DNA of 64,000 nucleotides from positions 233,052,396 through 233,116,395 of the forward strand of contig NC_081406.1 of the NCBI RefSeq assembly GCF_030272615.1, written 5' to 3'. Both the position numbers and the translations under genes were made by a program. Below, piece by piece: positions 34,257 to 46,532 of the stretch. Within the stretch, counting starts at the first letter, position 1, and every line of letters begins with the position of its first letter. The notes beneath the pieces were generated by a model. It saw only the letters and a list, made by a program, of their open reading frames with translations, was not told the origin of the DNA and ran no database searches. The stretch comes from Cryptomeria japonica. Lineage: Eukaryota > Streptophyta > Pinopsida > Cupressales > Cupressaceae.

Positions 34257-34309
34257 TATCGGTTCTTAGTCATATGATATAGATTGATCTCTATATTTCT
34301 CATCCACTT

Positions 34310-35048
34310 TTACATTTGCGCTCTCCACAATTTTCTGCAATCTTTTGTTATAACATCTATATGCTTTTCTCTAAATTGAATATCCAAGAAATATCCCTTC
34401 ATCACATCTAGGATCAAACTTCCCAATTGAATCATCCCTTTTGATATAACATTTACTTCCAAAAATTTTGAAATATTTAAGAGTAGGTGTATGTCCAAAC
34501 CATAATTCATAAGGAGTCTTACTAGTTTCACCTTTGATATGAACTCTGTTGAATGTGTAGACTATTGTACTAACTACTTCTCTAGATGTGAGGCAATTTG
34601 GCTTCCATCATCATGGTTCTTGATGTATCCAAAATGGTTATATTCTTTCTTTCCACTACTCCATTCTGTTGAGGAGTCCAGGGTGCAGATAATTGTCTCC
34701 TAATTCCATTTATCTCACAAAATCTATTAAATTCATGAAATTTGAACTCATCGCCTTGATTTGATCTCAGACATTTGATTTTCAATCCAGTTTCTATTTC
34801 CACCTTTGCTTTAAAAATATTGAATTTCTCAAAAGCTTCAGACTTCTCCCTTAGAAAAGTCACCCACATCATTCTAGAATAATCATCAATTATTAGCATG
34901 AAGTACCTATCACCTTGAAAGCTTCTGGTCCTTGTTGGACCACAAAAGTCAATATGAATCAAATCAAGCACATCATTAGATTTATCATGTATGCTCTTAA
35001 AATAAGTTTTAACTTGTTTTCCCAATTGACATTCCTTATATACCGGTT
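34310..35048 (-). pseudogene. Copia J: integrase core
   Basis: From the KECQLGKQ motif at about 35040: DVLDLIHIDFCGP (first catalytic Asp), YFMLIIDDYSRMMWV, LRSNQGDEF and APWTPQQNGVVERKN (catalytic Glu). The second Asp of the usual LRSDRGGEF is Asn here, so the DDE triad is broken. The C-terminal part at 34531-34310 is out of frame. Insert G begins at 35054, just upstream. Confidence 0.87.
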
Positions 35049-35053
35049 TATGA

Positions 35054-35704
35054 TGTCGTGCCCAAACTTTTGGGCAAAAATGGAACAACAAATTTTTTTT
35101 TTAAACAACATAAACTCACAAAATAGTCTACATTAAAATAAAATCAACTGAGTTTTGTCTTAACTAAGATGTAAGTAGAATTGTTCACTAACATTGGATT
35201 AATTAACTCACTCATAAAAACAATATTAATTAATGAGGACTAATTATTCCCTAAGAGGGTCCTCGCAATTTAATTAATTAGTTTAATTAACCTAATTAAA
35301 TTGCCGCTAATTAAAGTTGAGGGAAAATTAAATATCTAAATTGCATTTAAATTATTCCAAGCTAATTGAGTAATGATGTGGATATCTTAAATCTAAAATT
35401 TAAATAATCGAGCGTACGCAAAATTAATTATTTATATTTAGCCAATAAGGTTTCAAAATTAATAATGTTAATTGCCAAATAAATCTAATTTATACTATAG
35501 CCAATTTTAATTTCCCCTACACCTTCAAATTTTGACGATTAAATAATCTGGCCAAAATTGGCCTCATAGGTTAAAAATTTGTATAAAATAATTAATAATT
35601 CTCATTTACAAATTTCCCCCAAATTAAATTTAACTTGACGTCCATATTTAATTAAATACAAAAATTATCTATGAAATATCCTTATTAATGATCCATGATA
35701 AAAT
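35054..35704. repeat. Left arm of insert G
   Basis: AT-rich, gene-free. It opens with an inverted GCCCAAAC/TTTGGGC pair at 35060-35075. Short TTAATTAA-rich stretches occur at 35265-35300. Confidence 0.55.
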
Positions 35705-35848
35705 TACATCAATAATTGCGATATTAGATCTATATAAAATTAATCCCCCAATTTAAAATTTTGCTAAAAGTGAAAAGGGGTCTAATTATTACTTACGCGT
35801 TCATTAATTAATAAAATAAAATTTAAATAGGTTTTCAACTTAACCTCT

Positions 35849-35900
<52 letters not shown>

Positions 35901-37545
35901 TGTATGTATGTATGTATGTATGTATAAATATAGCATATATAAAATATATTTATATCAACAATTGGATAAACAAATCTAAATTTATACCCATTCATACATA
36001 TTATTATTTTTTTATAAATTAACCCAACTATACCAACTAAATATATTATTTCGACTTACAAATAAACCCTAAGTTTAAAAATTATTGTATGTGGGAAAAA
36101 TGGATTAATAAAATTAAATATGTGAAAAATTACGATAAATACCAATCCACACACACACACAGGACTTCTTGATGCAAGCTATGGAGTAACGATGTGTTAC
36201 TCAGCTTCCCAAGGAGGGTCCCATGGTTCTCTATCTCACAATGTCCCTCAAACCAATGTTTTGCTCTCAGATTACTGAGCAAAATGGTTTAGGGATGGCA
36301 AATATGAGAACGAGAGATGTTTTTTTTTTAGATTTTAGTATGAGATGTGTTGTAAGCTATGTATGATGCTAAAATGCAATAAACTAAATGATAAGATGAC
36401 AAGGTTAGTATGAATACTATCCTAGCATACTATATTTAATCTATGATTGAACTAAAATGATAAAGAAAGTAATCTAAGCATGCATATTTGATCTAAAAGA
36501 GGCTAAATGAAGAGCATAAAGATGATGAAAAAGCTTGAAAGTATTTGAGCATAAGTATGATGCTTCAAATTTGAAAGATGATTGTTTAAAATGGAGGAAT
36601 GAGAGCTCTATTTATAGCATAAACAGGGCAATGGATGGTCAGGATTGAAAGGTTTAATCAAGGGCCAGGTTTGAAAGTTGGGGATCCATGTGCATAATTG
36701 GCACCAATGACATGGTGACAAATGTCAACATAGGATTGGGTTGAAAGAAGAGCTTGGAGGCATTAAAGGCCTGAGAAGACCTCATGGTTATCTAAAGGCT
36801 AAGGGTCAAGTCTAAATTAGGATTACCCACTGGATTAAGAGTTAATCCAAGGATAAACCTTTGTGCGAATGATTAAGAGATAATCATGGTCAAAGCATTA
36901 ATGACCTGATGAGACCCTTGGGTTGGGTAGAGGTTGAGTCAAAACAAATGTTTTAACCATGTGGGAGGGTTTGAAATAACCATTAATGGTTATTGGAGAC
37001 TTTGGGGATTAAGTGGTTGAAGGTTGGAAGCCTTCAATGGTTTTCAAAGACTTTGGGGTTTTTGGTGGTTGAAGGTTGAAAACCTTCAATGGTTATCCAA
37101 GACTTTGGGCCATTTGAGAAGTGACCTCCCTTTGCTTAGGGATGTGACAAAGTTTAGAGGGGGTTTAGGTTAATTAGAATTGGTTAGAAGATTCTAGAAG
37201 GGATTAGGAAGGGGTTTGGGATTTTGCAAGTGGATGGGGAGGATAATAGGATTTAATTGAATTGTTTGATTTTCATTCAATTTGGTTGTAATTAAATAAA
37301 TTTGATTTATTTAATTTAGGATAACTATTTAATTAAATTTGAATTTAATTAAAAATGGCTAGGGGGATTTAATTGAATAAAATGATTTATTCATTAAATG
37401 GGTAGTGAATTTTAGTTAGATAAATCGAGCAATTTACTTAATAAAATAGAAGAATGTGAATAATTTAATTAAACTGGATTTAATTAAATAGAAAAATGAA
37501 CATAAAATATTCAGTTAGGAATATGGTCATTTTTATGCGTCTACA
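35705..37545 (-). repeat. Left (3') LTR of element L
   Basis: About ten substitutions from the right copy by eye, plus a different split of the TA/TATG microsatellite (35848-35926). Minus-strand TATA is at 36609-36616. Long TTTAATTA-rich stretches run from 37250 to 37500. Confidence 0.8.
36609..36616 (-). promoter_or_regulatory. TATA box of element L LTR
   Basis: TATAAATAGAGCTC on the minus strand. The same motif is at 45209-45216 in the other LTR, from which a full-length transcript would start. Confidence 0.5.
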
Positions 37546-37565
37546 TTTTGCCCCTCTTTGAAGTG
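37546..37565 (-). promoter_or_regulatory. Polypurine tract of element L
   Basis: On the minus strand CAAAGAGGGGCAAAA immediately precedes the LTR start TGTAGACGC. Confidence 0.6.
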
Positions 37566-37859
37566 ACGTGTGTGCACATGTTAATTCAAAGAAAATGATG
37601 CTTTATCATGATTTATGATCAAATGCAATTTTTGTGTCGCTCTTTTGATTTGCCAATCGTGCCCCAGATTTGATGTGATGCCCCAGATTCAATATTTGTG
37701 TCGTGTTGTCATGATTTTATGTAGTTGTCCAATATGAGTGTCGGTATAACTTGTTTTGATGTGAGATATTTCAAGTTATGTATAGATTATCAAGCTGTTG
37801 TTTTGATCAGAAACTGATGTATTTGCGTTGTCTGTTTCAAGTTCAATGTGTATGAAAGC

Positions 37860-38486
37860 CTGAGTTGTTTTACAAGCCGATATGGGTTGGAAACTTGAGT
37901 TGTTTTACAAGTTTTGATATGGGTGGGAAACTTGAGTTGTTTTACAAGTTTATGTGATTTTGGTACTTGAGTTGTTTTACAAGTTTTGATATGGTTTTTG
38001 AGAACTTGAGTTGTGTTACAAGTTGATATGAAATGATAGGTTTTTGAACTTGATGTAGATGAGCAAATTTGTTTCATGTTGTTGATGTAAGTTTGATTTT
38101 GATATCTTTGTTTTGATGTGGAAACTGATATTGGATTTGTTTTGAGATTTGATATGATAATGCCCCCTCGGGAGATCATTCGTGCACACAAAGCATGAAT
38201 GATCTCTCGAGGGAAGAAGAATGTTGTTTGAAAGATGGAAGAGTAGACAGTGATGGCATGCATGGGTTTGATAAGATTGATTAGATTGATTGGAATGAGA
38301 GCAAGTCTTGTTTCAGGTATGACACCTCCTGTATAAGACATGGATGATCGAGCATCTGGTTTCAAGAATGATACCACCTGTATAAGATATGGATGATCAA
38401 GCATCTGGTTTCAAGAAGGATACCGCATGTATAAGACATGGATGATTGAGTGTCTAGTTTCAGGAATGATATATCCTGTATAAGAG
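37860..38486. repeat. Two tandem arrays in element L (about 36 bp x5; 49 bp x4)
   Basis: GAGTTGTTTTACAAG recurs at about 37862, 37898, 37934, 37969 and 38007. A 49-bp unit with CCTGTATAAGACATGGATGA recurs, with GTATAAGA at 38331, 38380, 38429 and 38478. Related singles occur at 40330 and 40370. An open frame across both arrays on the minus strand is repeat-driven. Confidence 0.75.
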
Positions 38487-38610
38487 CTGATAGAAGATAG
38501 TTTGGAAGAATGATGAAGATAGTTTAGAAGAATGATAGAAGATAGGTTGGAAGAATGATAGAAGATAGTTTTGAAGAATGATGAAGATAGTTTAGAAGAA
38601 TGATAGAAGA
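38487..38610. repeat. Short degenerate repeats
   Basis: GAAGAATGATAGAAGATAG-type units of about 22-35 bp repeated five to six times. Further copies of AAATGATATGCAGCTA follow at 38700-38810. Confidence 0.6.
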
Positions 38611-38810
38611 TATGAAAGTGAAGAAAGATTCCATGATGATGTGATAGATATGCATGCGAGGGATGCAATGATGAATGATATTTTGAAAATGAGATGTATG
38701 ATATGATATGCAACTAATTGTAAAATGATATGCAACTAATTGTAAAATGATATGTAGCTATGTGTAAAGTGATATGCAGCTAATTGTAAAATGATATGCA
38801 GCTATGTTTT

Positions 38811-40520
38811 TGGAGCATCTCTCGTTCTGTATTTGCCATCCGATAGAACCATTCATTTGCTTTCTTTGTAAATATCATCACTGAGCATTGATTTTTTTAG
38901 GATATGTTGAAAATTTATACAAGCATAATGGTATAATTGAACCATAATGACCTGAGAAAAATTTACATGATATTTGATTTTGCAAGATAGCACAAGCGTC
39001 AAGGTATAATTAAACCAGGACGACCTGAGTGCGTATTGCGTAAACATACAAGAGTTAACCTTTGTCCCATACAAATCCAAAATGTCCTCAGCAATATACC
39101 ACCGGATTTCTTCATAGGACAAATTTGCATGGTAAAAGACTTCACTCACAGATAGAAGACAAATAAAACATCACATTCCTTCCTTGCTTCTCTAGTCGTA
39201 AGACATCCTGGAGGTGCTCAGGAGATATGATAAGCAAAAATTAACAACCATAAGTAATCATGCATGCTATTGGAAATGTATTCTTGTCAATTAAAACATC
39301 TTGCAAAATAGATCTTTGTTCAGTTGAAATCAGTTCAAGTTCGTGATGTTTAGCCTTCTTGCATTGTCGATTGTCATTTGTTGGTTGTTTTGATCCTTGT
39401 TGTCTTACTACATTTTTGGTTTGATGTTGAAAATATTGAAGGCGAAATGCCCCTAGCGAGGTAAGGATTTTGCCCCTTGCTATTGATACTACTTTGATAT
39501 GGATATGTATACTGATCACCAAGCCATGGTGGGATATTATTTGGATAATGGTTTCAGATAAACCAAGGACAGTGACTACACTAAGTATGTCTAAGATTGA
39601 TAAGCATTTGTGAATTTTTGGTGATGTCTTAGATGGATGGATAGGATATGTACAATATGATTTGTGAAACATGTATTTCCATCAATTGATAAAGATAAGG
39701 CTAACTAGAACAAAATCCAGTAGTCATACTGATTGATATCATTGTTATGATTTGGTTGATGATTGATGTATAAAAATTTATTTCTCTTGATGAATTTGGA
39801 AAAACTAGGTTGTTGTTTCTTTAACGTGATGTTACGATAGAGGTTCTTTCTTCTCAGAATAAGGGGATTAGTCATGCATGAGTGATCAATGGTTTCCTTT
39901 GATTGGTTTGGATTCAGTTGATTCTTGTTTTGAAAAATTTCAAATCTTACTTTATCAGAGTGAAGGTTTAGCTATCCCTTCAGGATAAAGCGTGTCAAAT
40001 GATATGGATAAAAGCCTCCCGATCTGGAAACTGGATTTGACAATTTGAAAGTTTTAAACAAGTGTTTTTGGGATAAAATCCGTAAGATGTTTAAAGGATT
40101 GAATTGATACTGATGATGAAAAGTTTCCGGATTATGATAGGAGAGACATCCTCTATTGCTCGATTCGTTTAGGATTCGGACAACTTTGTTTGACACAAAT
40201 TTTGCTTAAGAAATAGTTTTATGGCTTGTTTTTATCACTCTGCTTTGATGAAAAATGATGTTTGATGGATGGATTGATTATCAAGACTTGATGATTGATA
40301 GGAATGTCTAGATTCAAAGAGTGAGTACCCCGTATAAGACCGATCTGTCTAGTTTCGAGTGTACCTATCCCTGTATAAGACATGTTTGATGTTGATGTTG
40401 ATTTCAAGTAATGAATTGATTAACAAGACATGTGATAAGTTTCATTGCAGACTTTGAGAGTTTTCCTGTTGTTGATCTGATTTGATGGATGGTCCATGTG
40501 TTCATGCTTTGATTTTTTTA
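38811..40520. other. Element L interior, no gene
   Basis: 1.7 kb with only short open frames of low complexity and no domain motif. The GTATAAGAC motif of the 49-bp array reappears near 40335 and 40373. Confidence 0.5.
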
Positions 40521-40536
40521 TTTTGATTTTTTTGAT

Positions 40537-40700
40537 TTTTTGGATATTTTGATTTTTTTGAGTTTTGGGATATTTTGATTTTTTTTGAGTTTTTGGATAT
40601 TTTGATTTTTTTGAGTTTTGGGATATTTTGATTTTTTTTGAGTTTTTGGATATTTTGATTTTTTTGAGTTTTTGGATATTTTAATTTTTTTGAGTTTTTG
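40537..40700. repeat. 27-bp T-rich tandem repeat, about 6 copies
   Basis: Unit GGATATTTTGATTTTTTTG followed by AGTTTT, with length variation in the T run. Confidence 0.75.
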
Positions 40701-40857
40701 GATTAGAAGAAAGATGTATTTGGTTGCCCCAATGTATATTAAGACAAGGAATGGATGAATGGATGACTGAACCATTGAGGTGGAAATAGATTTGTTGTCC
40801 ATAGTTTTGATCAAGATCAAGGATGAAAAAGGGGATATGGATAGAGATAGGATAGAG

Positions 40858-41145
40858 GTGAAGCAGGATTGTAGAAAGAATTTGATGATAGAAGAAATGA
40901 ATAGATAGGATAATGGATATGGATTAAAGTGAAGCAAGATTGTAGAAAGAATTGGATGATAGAAGAAATGAATAGATAGGACAAGGGATGTGGATTAGAG
41001 TGAAGCAAGATTGTAGAAAGAATTAGATGATAGAAGAAATGAATAGATAGGATAGATAGATATGAATTAGAGTGAAGCAAGATTGTAGAAAGAATTGGAT
41101 GATAGAAGAAATGAATAGATAGGATAAGGGATATGGATTAGAGGA
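40858..41145. repeat. 71-bp tandem repeat, 4 copies
   Basis: GTGAAGCAAGATTGTAG starts units at 40858, 40929, 41000 and 41072. Each continues with GAAATGAATAGATAGG. Confidence 0.85.
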
Positions 41146-41519
41146 TTTGGGAGATATGGTAGGAAGAATAGAGTAGATGAACTTTGCCCCCAAGCATAGA
41201 GGTTTCCATTTGCAAAAAGGTGATATGTAAGATTGTCACAACATGTAGCATCATCTGAATAAGTGTTCCCGAACTTTTCAAAGATAGAGACCCGACCCAC
41301 ACTTAGAACCTCTGGAAAATTTCATTAGAATATTTCTAGCAACTGGGAAGCAGACTCAAAAGGGAATAAGAATCCCAAATTGGATCAAGGTACTTAGTCT
41401 TTGATTATCCATGTGTGTGCAAGTGGGTTCATTCTGGCTCATATGATCATTGTAATCTTCAGAATCCAACATGGCTAGCTACATGAGTTACCTTGACTTC
41501 AAAAGCATCCTAGATAGAG

Positions 41520-41618
41520 CCTCGCTGCCAGCGAGCGTCCATAGCCCCGACGAGGTTATCGCTGTAATCTCACAAATATTGCTCCATTGCCAGCCAGGCG
41601 TCCATAGCCCCGATGGAG
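41520..41618. ncRNA. Two tandem hairpins with compensatory stems (putative structured RNA)
   Basis: Two copies 62 bp apart share a loop core (GCGTCCATAGCCCCGA). Their stems differ and both pair: CCTCG/CGAGG in the first (41520-41555) and CTCCAT/ATGGAG in the second (41582-41618). Changed but paired stems suggest selection on structure, or mutation and copying of an inverted repeat. Which strand is transcribed is inferred to be minus. Confidence 0.45.
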
Positions 41619-44291
41619 TTACTTGCATGTTCCCATAGCCAATCATTTTGATATTGCATTTCATTGCATTTTTCTTTTCTTGATATTCATTTTCTTGGTC
41701 ATTCTTTTGATATTTCTTTTTTTCTCTTTATTTTTCCTTTTTTCTTGCATTGGCTTGTAAGTGATGAAACCTACATGGGTCTGATAATGACAGTGGCGCT
41801 AAAGCAAGATTTTAGATTTTTCACGAGCCATGTCTTCAATTTAAGAGATCACAATGATTTTTAGAGCAATCGATTAAGTGTATGAGATATAGTAATCAAA
41901 AGATGTCGGTACCAAGATACGATAAGTGGTTCTTTTCTGGATTGAGTGTGTATCCCAACCAAAAGAAAATGTAGAAGAGGAACAACCTCGGATTCTAAAG
42001 CATTTCATGAATAGATATCTAAGAAAAGGACTGAACATGAGATTCGAGCATGGGCAAGTATGTGACAAAATGACACAAATGCCTATCTCACAGATGAAAG
42101 AGGTGTTGGATAATAGATAGAATGTTTGAAGATTTGTGCAAGGATAGAGGGAAATGTTTTTTGGATGAGTGTTGGTACTTGAGAAGTGATGAAGAGATGG
42201 AGGAAAATTGAATTTTGGGACAGAAGGACCCAAAATAGATAGAGGAAATGATAGAAGAAGTTTTGGAAAGATGTTTAGATAGAGGATTGAAAGAATTTCA
42301 AAGATGTGCTCCTCGTTGATCTTTCTTATGGATCATTTGAGGTGATGGATTTGTGGATGGAGGGAAGTAAGGACCCAAGATGGATGAAAGGGATGGAGAG
42401 TTTGATTGTGAAATGAAAGGACCTAAGATAGATTTGGAGGATGAAGAGATTCCTTGATCTTGATCTTGACTTGGAGTAGGATCATTTGAGTTTGTGCTTT
42501 TCTCTTGATTTTGAATTAGAATAATGGAGGATATGGAAGGTCATCTCAAAAGATGTTTTGTTGGATATGGAAATCTTCTCCACTTTATGATTTTTCCTTG
42601 TTTGAACTGACTTTTGAGTTTGATTGTTGGATACTTTGCAAGATATTTTGACATTTGTGACAAGAATACATAGCACACATGAAGACAATGATCATCCTAA
42701 TGCTAAACATTGAGTGTATATTCTTTTGAGGATGTGTTCAAATCCTCGATGTTATCACTGGTTTGATTTACAACAAAAGACACATCAGATAGACTCTTTA
42801 TTCAAATGTCATTGACAATATCATAGCCCACTAGTCTCGATACTCCGTCAGCTCAAACAGCCATGTCACCCCCTAGAGGGCGCCCATTTTTTTGCCTTTT
42901 GCCAGAAGTTAACCCAAAGTGAATTGCTTCACAGTTGAGTAGTTATCTTGGGAGATATATGGTGAGTAATCTTGGGGGCGGATTCTTCCCCACCCTTGCA
43001 CTATGATATTGCCAATGTTTGGCAACTGACTCGGTTCAAGGTTTCTATTTCTAAGGTTCATAATCAGGCTTCCTGTTCGGCCGTCAGTGATAAACTCCCT
43101 CAGGAGGCTTCCCAACCTTTAGAACAAAGGCTTTACGTATCTCAAGGATACTGGGGGAAGGCTAATCACTGCGCGTAACCATTGAAAAGGACTTTCATCA
43201 CTTTCCACATTTGATTATAGTGGGTTGGAACACTTGGCATCAAAGTCGTTCCCCACTTAGGCCGTTCCCCTCACACCGGCCAAAGAATGGCTTTAAGAGT
43301 TTTTCAACCCCTCGGGAAGGCAGGCCTGCTAAAGGATGTAAATGCTTGAAGTACAGAAAGCTTAAGAGTGGTTTGGCTTTTTGGTCACCCAGTTATGGGG
43401 AGAGCATATACCTTCCACTTTCGAGACAAGGCAATCAAGTTGTTCTTTTTAGCCTTCAAGACAATGATTTGCTAACTTCTATTTGGAGATGTTGCTCCAA
43501 CAAGCATGATGTTCTTTTTAACCTTTCATAGCAAAGTGTGTATTTCCAAAACTTTTGTAAAACAAGCCTGGTCAACAAAGTAAATCGTGATTTTTGGTCA
43601 ACAAAATTAAAGTCGATAGGGGAAAACTTTCCCTCTTTGCCTTGCACAAAATGAAGATGAGGTTCTTTTACTTTGCAAAATGAAGTGAATCCTTTTAAAC
43701 ACCAAAGGATGGTGAGGTTCGTTTTAAGCTTTGCAGAAAGTAAATTTGCTTGTTCTTTTTAGAGCTTCCAAAATGAAGTGTTTTTCCTAACTTGCAGGAA
43801 TGAAAGGTTTGCTTTGTTGTTCTTTTTACCATGCAATAAAGAAAGATGAAGTTTCTTTTAAAACACCAAAAAGGAAGGCATGAAGTTCATTTTATGTATC
43901 CAAATGAAATGATGAGGTTTATTTTAATTTGTGCAAAAAAGGAGAGTGAGTTCTTTTTAACCAACTTTTGTTGAAAGAAAGTAAAAAAAAAAGAGACTTA
44001 AACCCTCTAAACTAACTCCTTCCCCTGCATAAAAAATATTAGAACCTGCACACAATCAGTGATCAAATGTTAGTGTGGGCTTACACAAGCCTAAATTCTG
44101 ATCTTGGTTACAAATTTTACAATCCTGATCCTGAAATGCCCTGAAATTTGTCTAAGTTTGAAATTTGGAAGATCTTCCAAAAACTAGATTTTGCATTACA
44201 ACTCCTAGAGGTCTGAAACCCCTCTCAAACATCCTGAAAGTATATATGGAATATAACTTAAAGTATAAGAAAGGAAAAAGATAAGAGGAAA
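41619..44291. other. Element L interior, no gene
   Basis: No domain is recognised. Between 43440 and 43980 a loose repeat of GTTCTTTTT, followed by GCAAAATGAAG, recurs every 50-60 bp. A purine run (44268-44291) precedes the right LTR. Confidence 0.5.
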
Positions 44292-44300
44292 TGTAACTTA

Positions 44301-44452
44301 TACATCAATAATTGCGATATTAGATCTATATAAAATTAATCCCCCAATTTAAAATTTTGCTAAAAGTGAAAAGGGGTCTAATTATTACTTACGCGTTCAT
44401 TAATTAATAAAATAAAATTTAAATAGGTTTTCAACTTAACCTCTTATATATA

Positions 44453-44488
<36 letters not shown>

Positions 44489-46145
44489 TGTATGTATGTA
44501 TGTATGTATGTATGTATGTATGTATAAATATAACATATATAAAATATATTTATATCAACAATTGGATAAACAAATCTAAATTTATACCCATTCATACATA
44601 TTATTATTTTTTTATAAATTAACCCAACTATACCAACTAAATATATTATTTCGACTTACAAATAAACCCTAAGTTTAAAAATTATTGTATGTGGGAAAAA
44701 TGGATTAATAAAATTAAATATGTGAAAAATTACGATAAATACCAATCCACACACACACACAGGACTTCTTGATGCAAGCTATGGAGTAACGATGTGTTAC
44801 TCAGCTTCCCAAGGAGGGTCCCATGGTTCTCTATCTCACAATGTCCCTCAAACCAATGTTTTTCTCTCAGATTACTGAGCAAAATGGTTTAGGGATGGCA
44901 AATATGAGAACGAGAGATGTTTTTTTTTTAGATTTTAGTATGAGATGTGTTGTAAGCTATGTATGATGCTAAAATGCAATAAACTAAATGATAAGATGAC
45001 AAGGTTAGTATGAATACTATCCTAGCATACTATATTTAATCTATGATTGAACTAAAATGATAAAGAAAGTAATCTAAGCATGCATATTTGATCTAAAAGA
45101 GGCTAAATGAAGAGCATAAAGATGATGAAAAAGCTTGAAAGTATTTGAGCATAAGTATGATGCTTCAAATTTGAAAGATGATTGTTTAAAATGGAGGAAT
45201 GAGAGCTCTATTTATAGCATAAACAGGGCAATGGATGGTCAGGATTGAAAGGTTTAATCAAGGGCCAGGTTTGAAAGTTGGGGATCCATGTGCATAATTG
45301 GCACCAATGACATGGTGACAAATGTCAACATAGGATTGGGTTGAAAGAAGAGCTTGGAGGCATTAAAGGCCTGAGAAGACCTCATGGTTATCTAAAGGCT
45401 AAGGGTCAAGTCTAAATTAGGATTACCCACTGGATTAAGAGTTAATCCAAGGATAAACCTTTGTGCGAATGATTAAGAGATAATCATGGTCAAAGCATTA
45501 ATGACCTGATGAGACCCTTGGGTTGGGTAGAGGTTGAGTCAAAACAAATGTTTTAACCATGTGGGAGGGTTTGAAATAACCATTAATGGTTATTGGAGAC
45601 TTTGGGGATTAAGTGGTTGAAGGTTGGAAGCCTTCAATGGTTTTCAAAGACTTTGGGGTTTTTGGTGGTTGAAGGTTGAAAACCTTCAATGGTTATCCAA
45701 GACTTTGGGCCATTTGAGAAGTGACCTCCCTTTGCTTAGGGATGTGACAAAGTTTAGAGGGGGTTTAGGTTAATTAGAATTGGTTAGAAGATTCTAGAAG
45801 GGATTAGGAAGGGGTTTGGGATTTTGCAAGTGGATGGGGAGGATAATAGGATTTAATTGAATTATTTGATTTTCATTCAATTTGGTTGTAATTAAATAAA
45901 TTTGATTTATTTAATTTAGGATAACTATTTAATTAAATTTGAATTTAATTAAAAATGGCTAGGGGGACTTAATTGAATAAAATGATTTATTCATTAAATG
46001 GGTAGTGAATTTTATTTAGTTAAATCGAGCAATTTACTTAATAAAATAGAAGAATGTGAATAATTTAATTAAACTAGATTTAATTAAATAGAAAAATGAA
46101 CATAAAATATTCATTTAGGAATATGGTCATTTTTATGCGTCTACA
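44301..46145 (-). repeat. Right (5') LTR of element L
   Basis: Near-identical partner of 35705-37545. The TA/TATG microsatellite is at 44444-44526 and the minus-strand TATA at 45209-45216. Confidence 0.8.
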
Positions 46146-46188
46146 ATTATAATAAAAACTAAAATTCAAATCTTTCTTTTATTTTTCT

Positions 46189-46352
46189 ATGCTAACCCTA
46201 ACCCGAATATGGGCTAGGGTTGCATTACTAACATACTCTTATTATTAAAATGCTAACCCTAACCCGAAATCGGGTTAGGGTTACATATTCTTATTATTTA
46301 AAAATCCTTTCTTTCTCTTTTGCTTTTACCCTAACCCAAAATGGGGTAAGGG
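46189..46352. repeat. Three telomere-like inverted repeats
   Basis: CTAACCCTAACCCG...GGGCTAGGG (about 46195), CTAACCCTAACCCG...CGGGTTAGGG (about 46253) and ACCCTAACCC...GGGGTAAGGG (about 46328), each a hairpin with a loop of a few bases, spaced about 60-75 bp. Confidence 0.75.
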
Positions 46353-46532
46353 TTTAATATTTCTCTTTTTTTTTGTGAGTGTGTCTGTGTTTTGTGTGTG
46401 TGTTGTAGGTATGGCAGCCATGAGGTGGCAATTTTCTTTTGTTGTAGGGCCGAGCATGAAGGGGGAACCACGGGGTTCTAACACCACGTGGGGGGGTGAA
46501 GGCTTTCCATAGGGATGGCCACAGCCGTGCTT

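Larger units (their letters stand above)
35705..46145 (-). mobile_element. Element L: coding-poor large LTR element (LARD-like)
   Basis: Two direct repeats of about 1.84 kb (35705-37545 and 44301-46145), almost identical, flank 6.75 kb without a recognisable protein domain. The minus orientation is supported by two signs. TGTAGACGC starts the LTR right after a purine tract (AAAGAGGGGCAAAA on the minus strand, 37546-37560). A minus-strand TATAAATA is present in each LTR. No TGG-type PBS is visible after the right LTR. The flanking bases do not give a clean TSD, so the outer left boundary may be off by tens of bases. It is non-autonomous. Confidence 0.72.

Noticed and set aside
35705-37545. Plus-orientation reading of the element L repeats
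   Set aside because: In plus orientation the repeat starts TACATC and no PBS or PPT fits; the minus strand has TGTAGACGC next to a purine tract and a TATAAATA box.
37790-38404. 204-codon minus-strand open frame
   Set aside because: It spans two tandem arrays (36 and 49 bp); the repeats create the open frame and no domain is present.
42846-42870. TGTCACCCCCTAGAGGGCGC as a start of another LTR inside element L
   Set aside because: No matching end, TSD or second copy was found.
46189-46285. Interstitial telomere
   Set aside because: Only two units per arm, arranged as inverted hairpins, inside an LTR; not a telomeric array.
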